NCBI GenBank assembly: GCA_965153355.1
Contig: OZ231127.1
Span: forward strand, 25,296,001 to 25,360,000
Length of the DNA: 64,000 nucleotides
Origin: Flaccisagitta enflata
Lineage: Eukaryota; Chaetognatha; Sagittoidea; Aphragmophora
Direction: 5' to 3'
In this document: positions 11,151 to 61,500 of the stretch, piece after piece
Layout of the letters: each line of letters begins with the position of its first letter
Position numbering within the stretch: position 1 is the stretch's first letter
Notes under the pieces: model-generated
Seen by the model: only the letters and a program-made list of their open reading frames with translations
Databases searched by the model: none
What the model was told of the DNA's origin: nothing
Program-made: the position numbers and the translations under genes

Positions 11151-12118
11151 TAACTATGGCAAAAAAAAAACCGAACAGTTACTTCTATTGCTCATAAATC
11201 CTTTGAAAATTCACCCAGTGTGCTGAAATTTTTACTGAAGTTACTTTTTAGAATCATTAAGCATCACTGAAAAAATCAATGACCTGCTCTAAATAGTTTG
11301 AGAATTATAGATTTTTTAAAAGTGCTTGTCAGAAGATCAGAAATTCAATGTACACACATAAGAATTTACTAAGAATCAATAAACAAACTTAAAAAAACCA
11401 TACTAAATCTAGTCCGATTTTGATGAAATTTTAAGTGGAAGTAAACCACAGTGTTAGCAGGCTGTGATAAAAATTTCATTACAAAACTCCAATTATTTTA
11501 GCAGAAACAGCAAGTTTTCTAAAACTTTTTTTGTGGTTTTTAGAATGAAGTAAATGAAGATGAAATCTGAAATATAAATCGATGCTAAGGCCAGAGTTTT
11601 TTACCAATTATCATGATTTTTTAACTGGTAACTTTTGTACATATGATTCATCTCCAGTAAAATTTTTGTGAAGATTGAAGCATTTTTAGTCCCCCAAATT
11701 GCAAAAATATTCTAACAGGTAGCAGAATATTTCTTATCCTGAGCAAGCTTACAATCAACCAATATCTACCCCACTAGACTTTATCTGAGTAGATGCGAAT
11801 TTTGCCTAGTATTACCATCAGACTACAGTTCAAAAATCATGACAAAACTCCCAAAACTTTTTGCACAATGCCAATTTTACTAAAAATGGTAATATTTTGA
11901 TTTAGGATAAACGTCATCTCTGGCAGTCCAAAAAAGAGGTGACTTCAGTAAAAACGTGATAACGGCTAAAGTTTTCAACGGATTTTGATGAAATTTTAAC
12001 CAGACATAGTCCATATCATGGTTATCATTCACTGTAAATTTTATGCAAATTGGTCAACATCTTCATACTTTTTTGCTCTCTCAAAAGTTGTTCGGTTTTT
12101 TTTTTTTTGCCATAGTTA
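11151..12118. mobile_element. MITE-like element, 968 bp, terminal inverted repeats
   Basis: The left end TAACTATGGC plus A-run plus CCGAACA is mirrored at the right end (TGTTCGG plus T-run plus GCCATAGTTA). The termini begin and end with TA, compatible with a TA-duplicating Tc1/mariner-type MITE (inference). The interior is AT-rich with no ORF of note. It lies between the convergent coiled-coil and annexin genes. Confidence 0.7.
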
Positions 12119-12258
12119 CTTTGGCGCGGGTGGGTTTTGGTTGGGGTTTACGTTAGGGTTAGTGGTTGGGTTAGGGATAGGGGTGGGTTTAAGGTTAGGG
12201 GTAGGATCAGAAGTTATGTTAGGTTTAGTGGTGGGGTTAGGGTAGGGGTAAGGTTGCT
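12119..12258. repeat. Degenerate TTAGGG-like repeat
   Basis: Irregular GGGTTAGGG, GGGTTTAGG and GGGGTAGG units in G-rich orientation, directly after the MITE. Similar C-rich stretches occur at 16811-16935 and 23186-23250. This is an interstitial telomere-like simple repeat, not a functional telomere. Confidence 0.75.
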
Positions 12259-12746
12259 GTTATGGATTCGTGAAAAAAAAACAAGTGCACAACCACAGTG
12301 AGGATTTCTCCACTAAGGCCAAAAAAGGATTGGGCCTTGGGGTAGCTTGCAATGGCCTGATTTATACATTTTTGATATTTGCGTTTGTTTAAGTACTCTG
12401 TTGTTTCATCACGCTGGTTCCTGACTAGTTTAATGTTTCCATGATCAACTAACCTCCGTAACTTGCTGATGTATTTATTTCTCATTGTTACATGTTATTT
12501 ATCTCGTAGCAGTAGCAGTAGTGGATCTGTACTATGAAGGGAGTTTCACTCCGTTTTTTTGGTGGACGAGTAAATTTCATGGATTAAGTTTCTTCTTCCT
12601 CATCAAAAATACCTGATTCGTGTGTTCGTGCACGCACGTGCGCCAAAACGCATATATTTAATAAGTATTACAAAATGTTGAAAGAATAGACAATACGACA
12701 CCCAAATGAAAAAAAATACAAGCATATTTGGTTGTTAACTAAACAA
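12259..12746. other. Annexin 3' flank; no gene seen
   Basis: AT-rich sequence downstream of the annexin stop. It probably contains the annexin 3' UTR, but I could not fix a poly(A) signal. No supported open frame. Confidence 0.4.
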
Positions 12747-20827
<8,081 letters not shown>

Positions 20828-21060
20828 CGCAAAGTTTGTTGAGCAAAGAGAAGGTTTGGCAGAAAAATTGGGAGAAATCGACGAGCACAAAATCGAGAGA
20901 GAAAAATTGACAAACGATTGAGTTTCTCTGGTAGGCAAAATAAGAGAGAAAGAGTTCACTCAACAATTCCAATCGTCGACTGTTTAGGACGAAAAAAAAA
21001 GGACTTATTTTTTCCTTTTTGCCTATTCTGAAATCACTTATTCTCTCCTTTCTAGAAGTT
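20828..21060 (-). promoter_or_regulatory. Probable 5' UTR exon and upstream region of the annexin gene
   Basis: Upstream of the ATG, on the minus strand, is ~200 bp of pyrimidine-rich sequence with no splice acceptor near the ATG, fitting a 5' leader. A (CT)n tract (read as GA on the gene strand) lies at 21089-21139. I cannot place the transcription start. Confidence 0.35.
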
Positions 21061-21085
21061 GTCTTCTTCCAAATGTAAAAACTTA

Positions 21086-21142
<57 letters not shown>

Positions 21143-21709
21143 TCGTCCTTCTGTTTATCTTTTCTCTCCCTCTGTTCCTCTTCAACTTCCTCTTCAACTT
21201 CCTCATCCTCCTTCCCATCCTCCTCTTACTTCTTCTGTATTTCCCGTCTCACTACTTTTTTTCAAGGTCTTACAAACGCCAACTTTCTAGATTCTTCCCG
21301 GTTTTTGAGGATTCTTTCGGGGTTTACCTGAAAAGTCGGCCTGACTTATTACAGGAATAACCCGTTGTTCATCTGTTGGCTACCAGTTTTTAAGACACTT
21401 TATGTGACGTGTTCCAGTCGTGTGTACCAAGTCTTGTATGCAGTTTTACCGGTCTTTTAGGTAGTCTGGTACAAATCTAGAGTTTTGCATTCATAAGACA
21501 ATCTTAAGACAGTCTTAGGACAGTCTTAGGATTTTGGTTCCGCAAAGAAAAGGAGAGTTTTTGCTGCCATCTTCTTGTCATGTCTTGCTTACCTGCTTAA
21601 CAGGCAATTCCAGCAAGCGGGTGCCTATTTCGATTTGCCTTAGTTATGTGTACAAGAGTGGGCTCAATTTGGGCAATCGAATGAATCACTGTTTCCAAGC
21701 ACTAATCAT

Positions 21710-22061
21710 TACGTCTGTCAGAGTGCCCAGAAAAGCCAAAATCGTACTTCGCCTGGCAAAAATATTTTTCCTTTGCAAAAATGCTTTTAACTGAGCCAAT
21801 GCACAATTTTTAAATCAATCAGGAACCATCTTTAGGATGATTTTGAAGTTTCAATAGATCTGTATAAGAGAGACAAAATTTGCATAATAGAAAAATAGAT
21901 TCCAAGGATGATTCAATGTAATCTTCAACCTTACCCTAAAGATGGATCCCGATTGATTTGAAAGTCGTACAATGGCTCATTTGAAAGCATTTTTGCAAAG
22001 GAAAAATATTTTTGCCAGGCGAAGTACCATTTTGGTTTTTCTGGGCACTCTGACAGACGTA
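21710..22061. mobile_element. MITE, 352 bp, 8-bp target-site duplication (hAT-like)
   Basis: Inverted ends TACGTCTGTCAGAGTGCCCA and complement, with arms of ~80 bp (also matching around TTTTGCAAAGGAAAAATATT). Flanked by CTAATCAT at 21702-21709 and again at 22062-22069. An 8-bp duplication is typical of hAT-type transposition. There is no coding capacity. Confidence 0.85.
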
Positions 22062-22087
22062 CTAATCATGTTCCTCTCGCATATTTA

Positions 22088-22275
22088 GAGCCCAATCTCT
22101 TTGGAAAATGGATTTGAACTTGATCTAGGCACTCCGTCATCTATGCTGTATTTGTATGGAATTGATTGCTGGAGTTTTGAGAGAAATTTCTTCCATAGTA
22201 ATTCTATACAACTACAGCATTGATGACGGAGTGCCTAGATCAAGTTCAAATCCATTTTCCAAAGAGATTGGGCTC
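22088..22275. mobile_element. MITE, 188 bp, TTA target duplication
   Basis: Inverted arms start GAGCCCAATCTCTTTGGAAA and extend ~65 bp, leaving a short loop. Flanked by TTA on both sides (22085-22087 and 22276-22278), as expected for PIF/Harbinger-type insertion (inference). Confidence 0.75.
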
Positions 22276-22351
22276 TTAATATGTTGATGGAACATGACGA
22301 TAAAAAGCGCTTAGAGAAATTGTTTCATTTGAATGCTTGAATTGAGCCCAC

Positions 22352-23185
22352 TCCAATGTCTGCGTGGCACTTCTTAGTCGCTGGCCAAGCGCCTCTATAT
22401 GAGGGTGTGTAGGTATGCACAGTTGCTCTAAATCACCACCTATCAAGTATAATTACCTATCTCAACTCCAGCACCCCCAAACCACCCCTTTCCACCCATG
22501 TAGGTATATTGTTAGCGCAAAATCTGAGCTGGCGCATGACTGTCCATACCCAGTCACATTACAGCCCATACCGCCTTTTGCTCCTCATAGCTCTATGAAA
22601 TTTCCATCCAGCGACTCAATACTTGAGAACAAATTATCATGAAATGAAAAGCAGCTTGTGTTAATCATCATCATGTAATTAAAACATGCATTATTGCGCT
22701 TAATTGAAACAAAGATCAACAATTTATACTCCAAATGACCTCGTTTTTAGCAAACGGGTTTTTCAATGCCAATAAACTAAATCAATAACGACTAGTAACG
22801 AATGTTACCCTTGAAAACATGAGAGGAGGGAGCCAAGATTTTGTGTTGCTGGGCAAGAGAGGGCGTGGGAGGGGAAAAAGCTGGAACATTGCAGCAGGAT
22901 TATATCACGCTTGATCGAAGAGGAATTTGTAATGTCATCATTAATATAATGGGATATGGATTCAGCGAAATGAAATATTTTATGGTATTTATGAGTATGA
23001 GTATGAATGATTGTTAGTGATGTAAAATGTCTATAAAACAGCTGGCCATTCTCAAGGTCACTTAGATTTATGATGTTAACTCCAGGCGAATGCAATTTTT
23101 CATTTTACCACAAAAATTCCCGATTTTGTTTTTTTTCCTCAACAATCCTGTTAAGGCAAAGCTTTTGACAAACATAAAAAGATAA
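22352..23185. other. Intergenic; element fragment, no gene seen
   Basis: Near 22374, TTAGTCGCTGGCCAAGCGCC followed by TCTATATGAGGGTGTG matches the head of the palindrome-headed family (compare 36546). The rest is AT-rich without exons. Confidence 0.5.
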
Positions 23186-23642
23186 ACCCACCCCTAGCCC
23201 TAACCCCTGGCTTTATTCCTAAGCCCTAACCCTAGCTCCATCCCTAAAGTCATAAACTGGCCTTTACAGACAAGTGCTAAATACAAGGTGTGAACCCCCT
23301 AAAAACTGTAGCACCCCCACCTACAGCTTCAACCAATTATATTATAGAGATTTTTGAGGTAAAGAAATAATGTTTGTATCAATACAAGTGGCGCCACCAG
23401 AGCGATTTTTAAATTTAGACCAACTCCAAATACAACTTATAAACATGTTAAAATAAGTTATTTTTAAATATTGATAAAATTTAAGTTATTGTGCTATAAC
23501 TTCAAACTAAAGTGGAAATTTCAAAATCGCTCTGGCAGCGCCACTTGTATAGTCTTAAGCTATAATTTGACACTCAACACAAACTATTTATTGCTGTAGT
23601 TTGATCTGTAAGGGGGGGTGCTACAGTTTTAGGGGGTTCACA
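23186..23642. mobile_element. Telomere-like C-rich stretch plus foldback element 23289-23642
   Basis: 23186-23250 has degenerate CCCTAACC units. The foldback starts TGTGAACCCCCTAAAAACTG and ends with its complement near 23642. An inner pair, ATACAAGTGGCGCCACCAGA (about 23382) and the matching right arm near 23540, shows that the whole element folds back. Confidence 0.75.
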
Positions 23643-23768
23643 TCTTATATTTCTCCTTCCTCTGTAGTTGAAAGAACGCTTGAAAAAAGGAACAAAAACT
23701 AAACTGGCAGCAATAGAGACCGAAAGTGAAGAAAGTTAAGAATGGTTGAAACTCATGGATATTGTATT

Positions 23769-23907
23769 TTTATTCGTGGACACGAACCTCTACACCTTGC
23801 TTTGTCCAATGGTCAGTTGGTAACATTTCTGAATTGCAAGCGGTTTTAGCATTCCTGCCCCTGACAAACCGTCCACGAATGTCTTGCCGTGTATCCGGCC
23901 ATGTTTC
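23769..23907 (+). mobile_element. Palindrome-headed element, diverged short form
   Basis: Head TTTTTATTCGTGGACACGAA, then CCTGCCCCTGACAAACCGTC, and tail GCCGTGTATCCGGCCATGTT. Confidence 0.65.
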
Positions 23908-24670
23908 CAGGTCTCTATATCTTATAGACCTAGATTGAGAAATTTTTTTGCTAGCCCAACTGATAAATTACACTGGAGTTTTGATGACAACTGATGCTGA
24001 AATGCTTTTTTAGAGAATATATCAACCAAGTGATCAAAACCAAATTGAAATTAGTGAAGGTTGAAAGAAGCATTATCGATGTTACCATCCAATGTGTTAG
24101 TTTTTACTTAGTTACTTCCAATCATTTTCTAATCAATAATTACCTGCGTACTATCATGTTTCTTTTTGTTAGCACATGTGACGACTTAGGAAGAAAGTAT
24201 CAAATCTATGACATGATTCAATCAGATCAGACAAATGTTAGGAAACCAAACTAGGAACGTACACTTTCACTACCAATGATGTTACAACCAATGGATTGAA
24301 ACTAATCAAGTTGGTACATTTAAGTTTGCTAATTTTCTTGATATTTAGAGCTTTATTCATTGGTTACTTGAAAACGTATGAAATATGGCCAGGATGATGG
24401 AAATTAGTTTGGTTTGATAAAGTCTCTACAACAAGTTGAGCTTCACTAGAACGCATGACAAGGGACTGAGCAAGAATATGCCTTATTGTGAAGCTGCCTT
24501 ATTGTCAATATACTATACAAATCTTTAAAAAAAATCTTTCATTTTGCGTGAATCTGGTTCCTCTAGCTTTTCTCGTTTGGCAATGGCATTGGTTTGTATT
24601 GAGCAAAATATTGCCAAGTTTGCCTCTGCAGTACCTTTAAAAAAGCGTTTTAGCTAAATGGTCTTTCACT
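23908..24670. other. Intergenic AT-rich DNA; no gene seen
   Basis: An 86-codon frame at 23994-24254 has no family resemblance and normal AT-rich composition. I do not call it. Confidence 0.5.
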
Positions 24671-24672
24671 TT

Positions 24673-25095
24673 AGAGAGCTCCAGCCCTCTTAAAAATCTT
24701 TTCCTTCCGAGTAGCAGGAATTTGCCCTTCAAGTCTCCCGACATGAAAAATACAACTCCACAAATTTAAAAGAAACCCCAATTTTTTGCTTTTATTGACC
24801 TACAAGAACATAGTAGAATACTGTCCATGCTTAACTGACTGCCTGTAAAAAAATGTATCCCTCCTGAAAATTCTAGTCACCGAAAAAAAAAAATTGTGAT
24901 GCCCATGATTGCATATTTAATAGGATCACACTCTGTCCATTTTTTCTTTCTTCTCTTCCTTTTCTTTTTCTTTTTCTTTTTCTTTTTCTTATTTTTTCTT
25001 TTTCTATTTCTGCTTCTTCTAACTTCTCTTCCTCTGCTTCTTCTTTCTCCTCTTCCTTTTCCAAAACCTTCCCGCTTACCCCCTTCCCTTCCAAG

Positions 25096-25187
<92 letters not shown>

Positions 25188-25506
25188 TCTCTCTCTCTCC
25201 TTCTCTCTCTCTATTTCTTTTTCATCTATTTCTTCTTTTCCTCCTTCTCCTTCTTTTTCTTTTTCTTTTTCTTCATTTTCTTTTCTTCTTTTTGTTTTTC
25301 TTTTACTTGTTTTTCTTTTCCTTGTTTTTCTTTTCCTTTTTTTTTTCTTTTTCTTCTTTTTCTTTGTTTTTTCTTTTTCTACTTCTTTTTCTTCTTCCTC
25401 CTCTTCTTCTCCCTCCTCTTCTGCCAAAACCTTCCGACACATCCCCTTCAATTCCGAGTAGCGGCGCTACCCGCTACTCCATTCTTAAGAGGGCTGGAGA
25501 GCTCTA
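24673..25506. repeat. Inverted ends around a long polypyrimidine tract
   Basis: GAGAGCTCCAGCCCTCTTAA near 24674 is mirrored by TTAAGAGGGCTGGAGAGCTC near 25486. The interior (24945-25430) is almost pure C/T with a (CT)n core at 25098-25183. The following 25507-25650 resembles 39404-39560 and, inverted, 57239-57350 (shared words such as CTAGCTCC, AACCGTT and GATCTAGAATGA), a dispersed family. Confidence 0.6.
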
Positions 25507-25860
25507 GCTCCATAACCGTTAAAGATACAGAACTAGGATTGATCTAGAATGAGAGACGTTTATAGAATCTTCAAAATCACTCGAACTGACAAATGTTTAA
25601 AAAAGTAATTTTCATTGTAGAATACAAAGGTGCGTCTTTTTTAGAAAATTGTGTAAATAACAAATCTAGAGACTTTAGCTTATATGCCTTGTAGGCGGGT
25701 GCGCTCTAGCGATGCCCTACTATATGCCGCGGTTATGAATTTAACTGAAAATGATTGTTATGATGATGATAATGATGCACACCAATTTTGGATGATGAGG
25801 ACGGAGGAAATTGATCCGAGTGTCAACACGAGTTGATACAAATTGCATAGAAAAAATCCA

Positions 25861-57117
<31,257 letters not shown>

Positions 57118-57149
57118 AGGGACAAGAATAGAATAAAGCTTTTTCGGCA

Positions 57150-57574
57150 GTCTACCACGCGTATCAAAAAATTAGACGCACCTTTCTTTTCATTGAAAAA
57201 AAAAAAACAGATACAAAAAATGAATAAATTTTTTTTTGAAGAAATATTTACGAAAACTTTCAAAAAATCTTTTAATCTAGACCAATCCCAGGTCTGTAAC
57301 TCAAATGGTTTAGGAGCTAGAGCCTTCCAAAGAGAAGCTCTAATTTGCTGAAATGCACTTTTTACATAGGGATTGTAAAAATGAAGATGCAAAGTTTTCA
57401 TTCAAATAAATGCTATTTCTAAACAAAAAAAGATAGAAATACCAGATTGAAACCAAATAAAAGTATTTTTGAAGAGCCTTTCAATGGTCTAGAATTTCAA
57501 TAGGTTTTATTGAAATTTGTTGTCACAATAAGCTATTCAAAAGTGCGTCTTTTTAATTGATACGCGTGGTAGAC
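57150..57574. mobile_element. MITE/foldback just upstream of the K2P start
   Basis: GTCTACCACGCGTATCAAAA...TTAGACGCAC (57150-57182) is mirrored by GTGCGTC...TTGATACGCGTGGTAGAC (to 57574). The interior resembles inverted copies of the sequence at 25507-25650 and 39404-39560. It begins 33 bp upstream of the start codon, so it lies in the 5' UTR or promoter. Confidence 0.8.
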
Positions 57575-58455
57575 ATTTCTTAACCCAAGTTGGCCCAATA
57601 TGACTGGAGAAGAGAAAATAAAAGTTAATTTACTGGTTTGTAACAATTATAATCATTATTCATTTTGCTCTCAATATTTGACTAACCTTCTGCTTGAGGT
57701 GGAGGTGAAGGATCAGAGCTTTCATTATCATCGACGTTGTCCTCATTACCACCTAAGAAGAACAAGAAACGACGCATACAGCCTTTTATCATTAAAGACA
57801 TCCACTTTGCTTTTAGTTTTCACTTTTTTTGTGTAACTTATCAGTATTGAGGAAAGACCATGCATCAGGTATGGATTAGAAGAACTCATTTTGTTAGCGT
57901 TTGTTAACTCTGTTATCTCTCTGTAATCCCCAATGGATTTTGTTTTAGAAAAGATCATCAAAACCAAAAGAAGGATGACAGATGCAAGTCACAAGAAAAA
58001 AACTTCAATCATACCTTTTGTCCATATATATTATATATGGCGCTGTTTAAGAGAGGAAATACTGAGATGCGCTTTTTTCCTTTTAAGTCAGGTAATGACT
58101 CTTAACTGATCCGTTGCCCAAGTGTGAGTCCATTTGTGGAATTCGTATGTTAAAAAGCTTTGATCAAGGAATTGAGACACATACATACGGTGCACACTGC
58201 ACCACCATTTGGTCTGATAAACTGCAGGCATCACATAAAACTCAAAGAAAGAAAACCCGGCAAAGAAAGAAAACTCGGCAATCAGAACCCCCCAACAATG
58301 GAGTGGAAATAGAGATAAATCTAGTTTGACTCTCGCTTACATTGTTTCTCTTCCACTTTTTCCGCTCTTCGCTTCCCATCAGAATCAACCAAGTGGCAGT
58401 TAATGGAGTTTTTGGCAAATATGAGCTCCTAAGCTGTTTTCATATTGAGACTTCC

Positions 58456-58544
<89 letters not shown>

Positions 58545-58594
58545 ATTTCTTCCTTCCTTTCTTTCTTTCTTTGATTTTTTCTTTCATACCTTTT
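57575..58594. other. Upstream of K2P; (TTTC)n at 58461-58545
   Basis: Nothing recognised except the TTTC microsatellite. Part of this may be promoter for the K2P gene. Confidence 0.5.
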
Positions 58595-61500
58595 GGGCAG
58601 CGGCCCCGAAGGAGTCGATGACCTATGCTTTCACACATATGGGGAAATTTTTCCCTCTTTTCCTTCTCCTTCTTCTTCTTCGTCCCCCCTCATATCCTAG
58701 TCCTGAGGCCCAAATCCTAGCCTCAAGGCCCAAATCAAGGCTGGGATCTAGGCCTTGAGGTTGGGATCTGGGCCTCGAGGCTAGGATTTGGGCCTCCAAG
58801 CTAGGATTTGGGCCTCCAGGCCCAGATCCCAGCCTCGAGGCTAGGATTTGGGCCTTGAGACTGGGATTTGGGCCTTGAGGCTAGGATTTGGGCCTCAAGA
58901 CTGGGATTTGAGGAGGGGTGGAGGAGGAGAAGGAGGAGGAGAAGAAGGAGAAATTTCCCCCTATGCGTGAAAGCATAGGTCATTGACCTCTTCTGGGCCG
59001 CTGCCCTGCTTCCCCTTCAACTTCAAGCACAACCTACTTAGGCAGGGCACGGGTACCGCTGACCATCTAACGCTTTTGAGACTATTTCTTTTTCTCTATC
59101 CTTTTTCCCCGGTTTTGATCCTTTTCCGGTCTTTGAGCGCGCGGGCGCTCTTTGTTTTTTTATCTCTTTCTTGTCAAAATAATATGGAAAGAAAAAAGAA
59201 AATAGCCGCAAAAGCGTTAGATGGTCAGCGGTACCCGTGCCCTGCTTAAGTAGGTTGTGGTTGAAATTGAGGAGGGAGCAGGGCAGCGGCCCCGAAGGGG
59301 TCGATGACCTACGCTTTCACACGGGAATTTTTTCCTTCTCCTCCTTCTCCTCCTCCCCCTCCTCCTCCATCCCCCCCTCAAATCCCAGTCTTGAGGCCCA
59401 AATTCCAGTCTCAAGGCCCAAATCTCAGTCTTGAGGCCCAAATCCCAGCCTCAAGGCCCAAATCCTAGCCTCAAGGCCTAAATCCTAGCCTAGAGGCTGA
59501 GATTTGAGCCTTAAGGCAGGGATCTGGGCCTCTTGGCTGAGATTTTGACCTCGAGACTGAGATTGGCCTTCAGGACTGAGATCTGGGCCTCCAGGCTAGG
59601 ATTTAGGCCTTGAGACTAGGATTTGAGCCTTGAGGCTGGGAATTGGGCCTAAAGACCGGGATTTGGGCCTCGAGACTGGAATCTGGGCCTCGAGACTGGG
59701 ATTTGAGGGGGGGACGAAGAAGGAGGAGGAGGAGAAGGAGGAGAAGGAGAAAATTCCCCTGTGTGAAAGCATAGGTCATCGACCCCTTTGGGGCCGCTGC
59801 CCAAAAAGAAGAAAAAATGCTGTGTCCGGAAGTAAGGCCTATAAGGGTGGGATAAGAAATAAAAAAAGATTGAAGGGGATTGCAGAGGAGGAAAGGGAGA
59901 GGCAGGAGATGGCGGTGGCGGTGGCGGGGAAGGAGAAGGAAGATGAAGAGGAAGAGGAGGAAGGGTGTGTTTCTAGTCACAGACAACCGCGAGTTAAACG
60001 GGCCCCTTGGTCGCTCGCTACGTTCGTTGGCTCGCACCACTCACTCTGCTCACTTCGCTCATTCGCTCTGCAGCACTATGCTTCGTTACGCTTGCTTTGC
60101 TCGCTTACTCCGTGCACAGGCTCGCTCAGTCATTTCAATCACTCCCTCGTGGGATGGTTGAAATTCATGAATATGTGTTCAAGCTGAAAACGCGTTTCAC
60201 GGGAACAAACGCGTTTTTTTTTCGTCACTAGAAAGACGCCCAAAGAGGAAAAAAGAATCTCTGACTGCCGGATAAATTTACGACCTTTGCTTTACACGCG
60301 AATAGCTCGTAAGGATACTTATGTTTTCTCAGGCGCTTTCTCTGGTGAACGTAACAATTGATGCGTGAGTTAAAATGTTTTATGTACAAAAGAAGGAAGG
60401 TGGAAAATACCAACAGGGTGTCACAAAGTGCCCGAGCACGCGAGCGGCGCTCGTAGGAAGCTAGCTAGGCTGGTAGGAAGGGAAGGGGGGAAGAAGGGGG
60501 AGAAAGAAAAAAAAGAGGAAGAGGGAAAGAAGAATAGTCGCAAAAGCGTTAGATGGTCAGCGGTACCTGTTGCCCCTATGTGAGTATATGTGATGTGTGA
60601 TGGTGAGAGGGGCAGCGGCCCCAAAGGGGCCGATGACCTATGCTTAGTAAGTTTTGAAGCTCTAGGATTGAATTTGAGCCTCAAGGCTGTGATTTGAGCC
60701 ATGAGGCTGTGATTTGAGCCTCGAGTCTCTGATTTGAGCCTCAAGGCTGTGATTTCAGCCATGAGGCTGTGATTTGAGCCTCAAGGCTGGTGTTTGAGGC
60801 TTGAGGCTGGTATATGAGACTTTAGGCTGGAATACGAGCTTTGAGGCTGGGATACGAGCTTTGAGGCTGGGATGTGAGCCTCAAGGCTGGGATATGGGCC
60901 TGGAGTCTGGGATATGGGCCTCAAGTCTGGGATATGGGCCTCGAGGCTGGGATATGGGCCTCTAGACTGGGATTTGAGCCTCAAGGTTGGGATTTGAGTC
61001 TTGAGGCAAGGATTTGGGCCTTGAAGCTAGAATTTGGGCCTCTAGACTAGGATTATGGCCCCAAGGCCAGGATATGAGCTTCAAAGGGGGTGGACGGAGA
61101 AGAAGGAAAAATTTCCCCTATGTGTGAAAGCATAGGTCATCCCCTTCAGGCCGCTGCCCAAAAGGAAGGAATAGTCGCAAGCGCAGATGGTCAGGTACCC
61201 GTGCCCTGCCTGGTTGGCTGGCTGAGAGTGAGAGCAGGGCAGCGGCCCGGCGTCGACGACATGCTTCCACACATATGGGGGATTTTCTCCTCCTTCTCCT
61301 TCTTCTACTCCTCCTCCTTCTCCGTCCACCCTCCTCAAAACCCAGTCCCGAGGCCCAAATTTCAGTCTCGAGGCCCAAATCCCAGTCTTGAGGCCCAAAT
61401 CCCAGCCTCAAGGCCCAAATCCTAGCCTCAAAGCCTAAATCCTAGCCTGGAGGCTGAGATTTGGGCCTCAAGGTTGGGATCTGGGCCTCCTGGCTGAGAT

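Larger units (their letters stand above)
21652..22351. mobile_element. Composite foldback: outer arms enclosing two MITEs
   Basis: The outer arms GAGTGGGCTCAATT (21652) and AATTGAGCCCACTCC (to 22351) are inverted, with imperfect extension. They enclose one MITE with an 8-bp target duplication (21710-22061) and one with a 3-bp TTA duplication (22088-22275). Confidence 0.65.

Noticed and set aside
24873-25507. ~200-codon frames of Glu/Arg/Lys or Ser/Leu/Phe
   Set aside because: A polypyrimidine tract with a (CT)n core gives these compositions on both strands.
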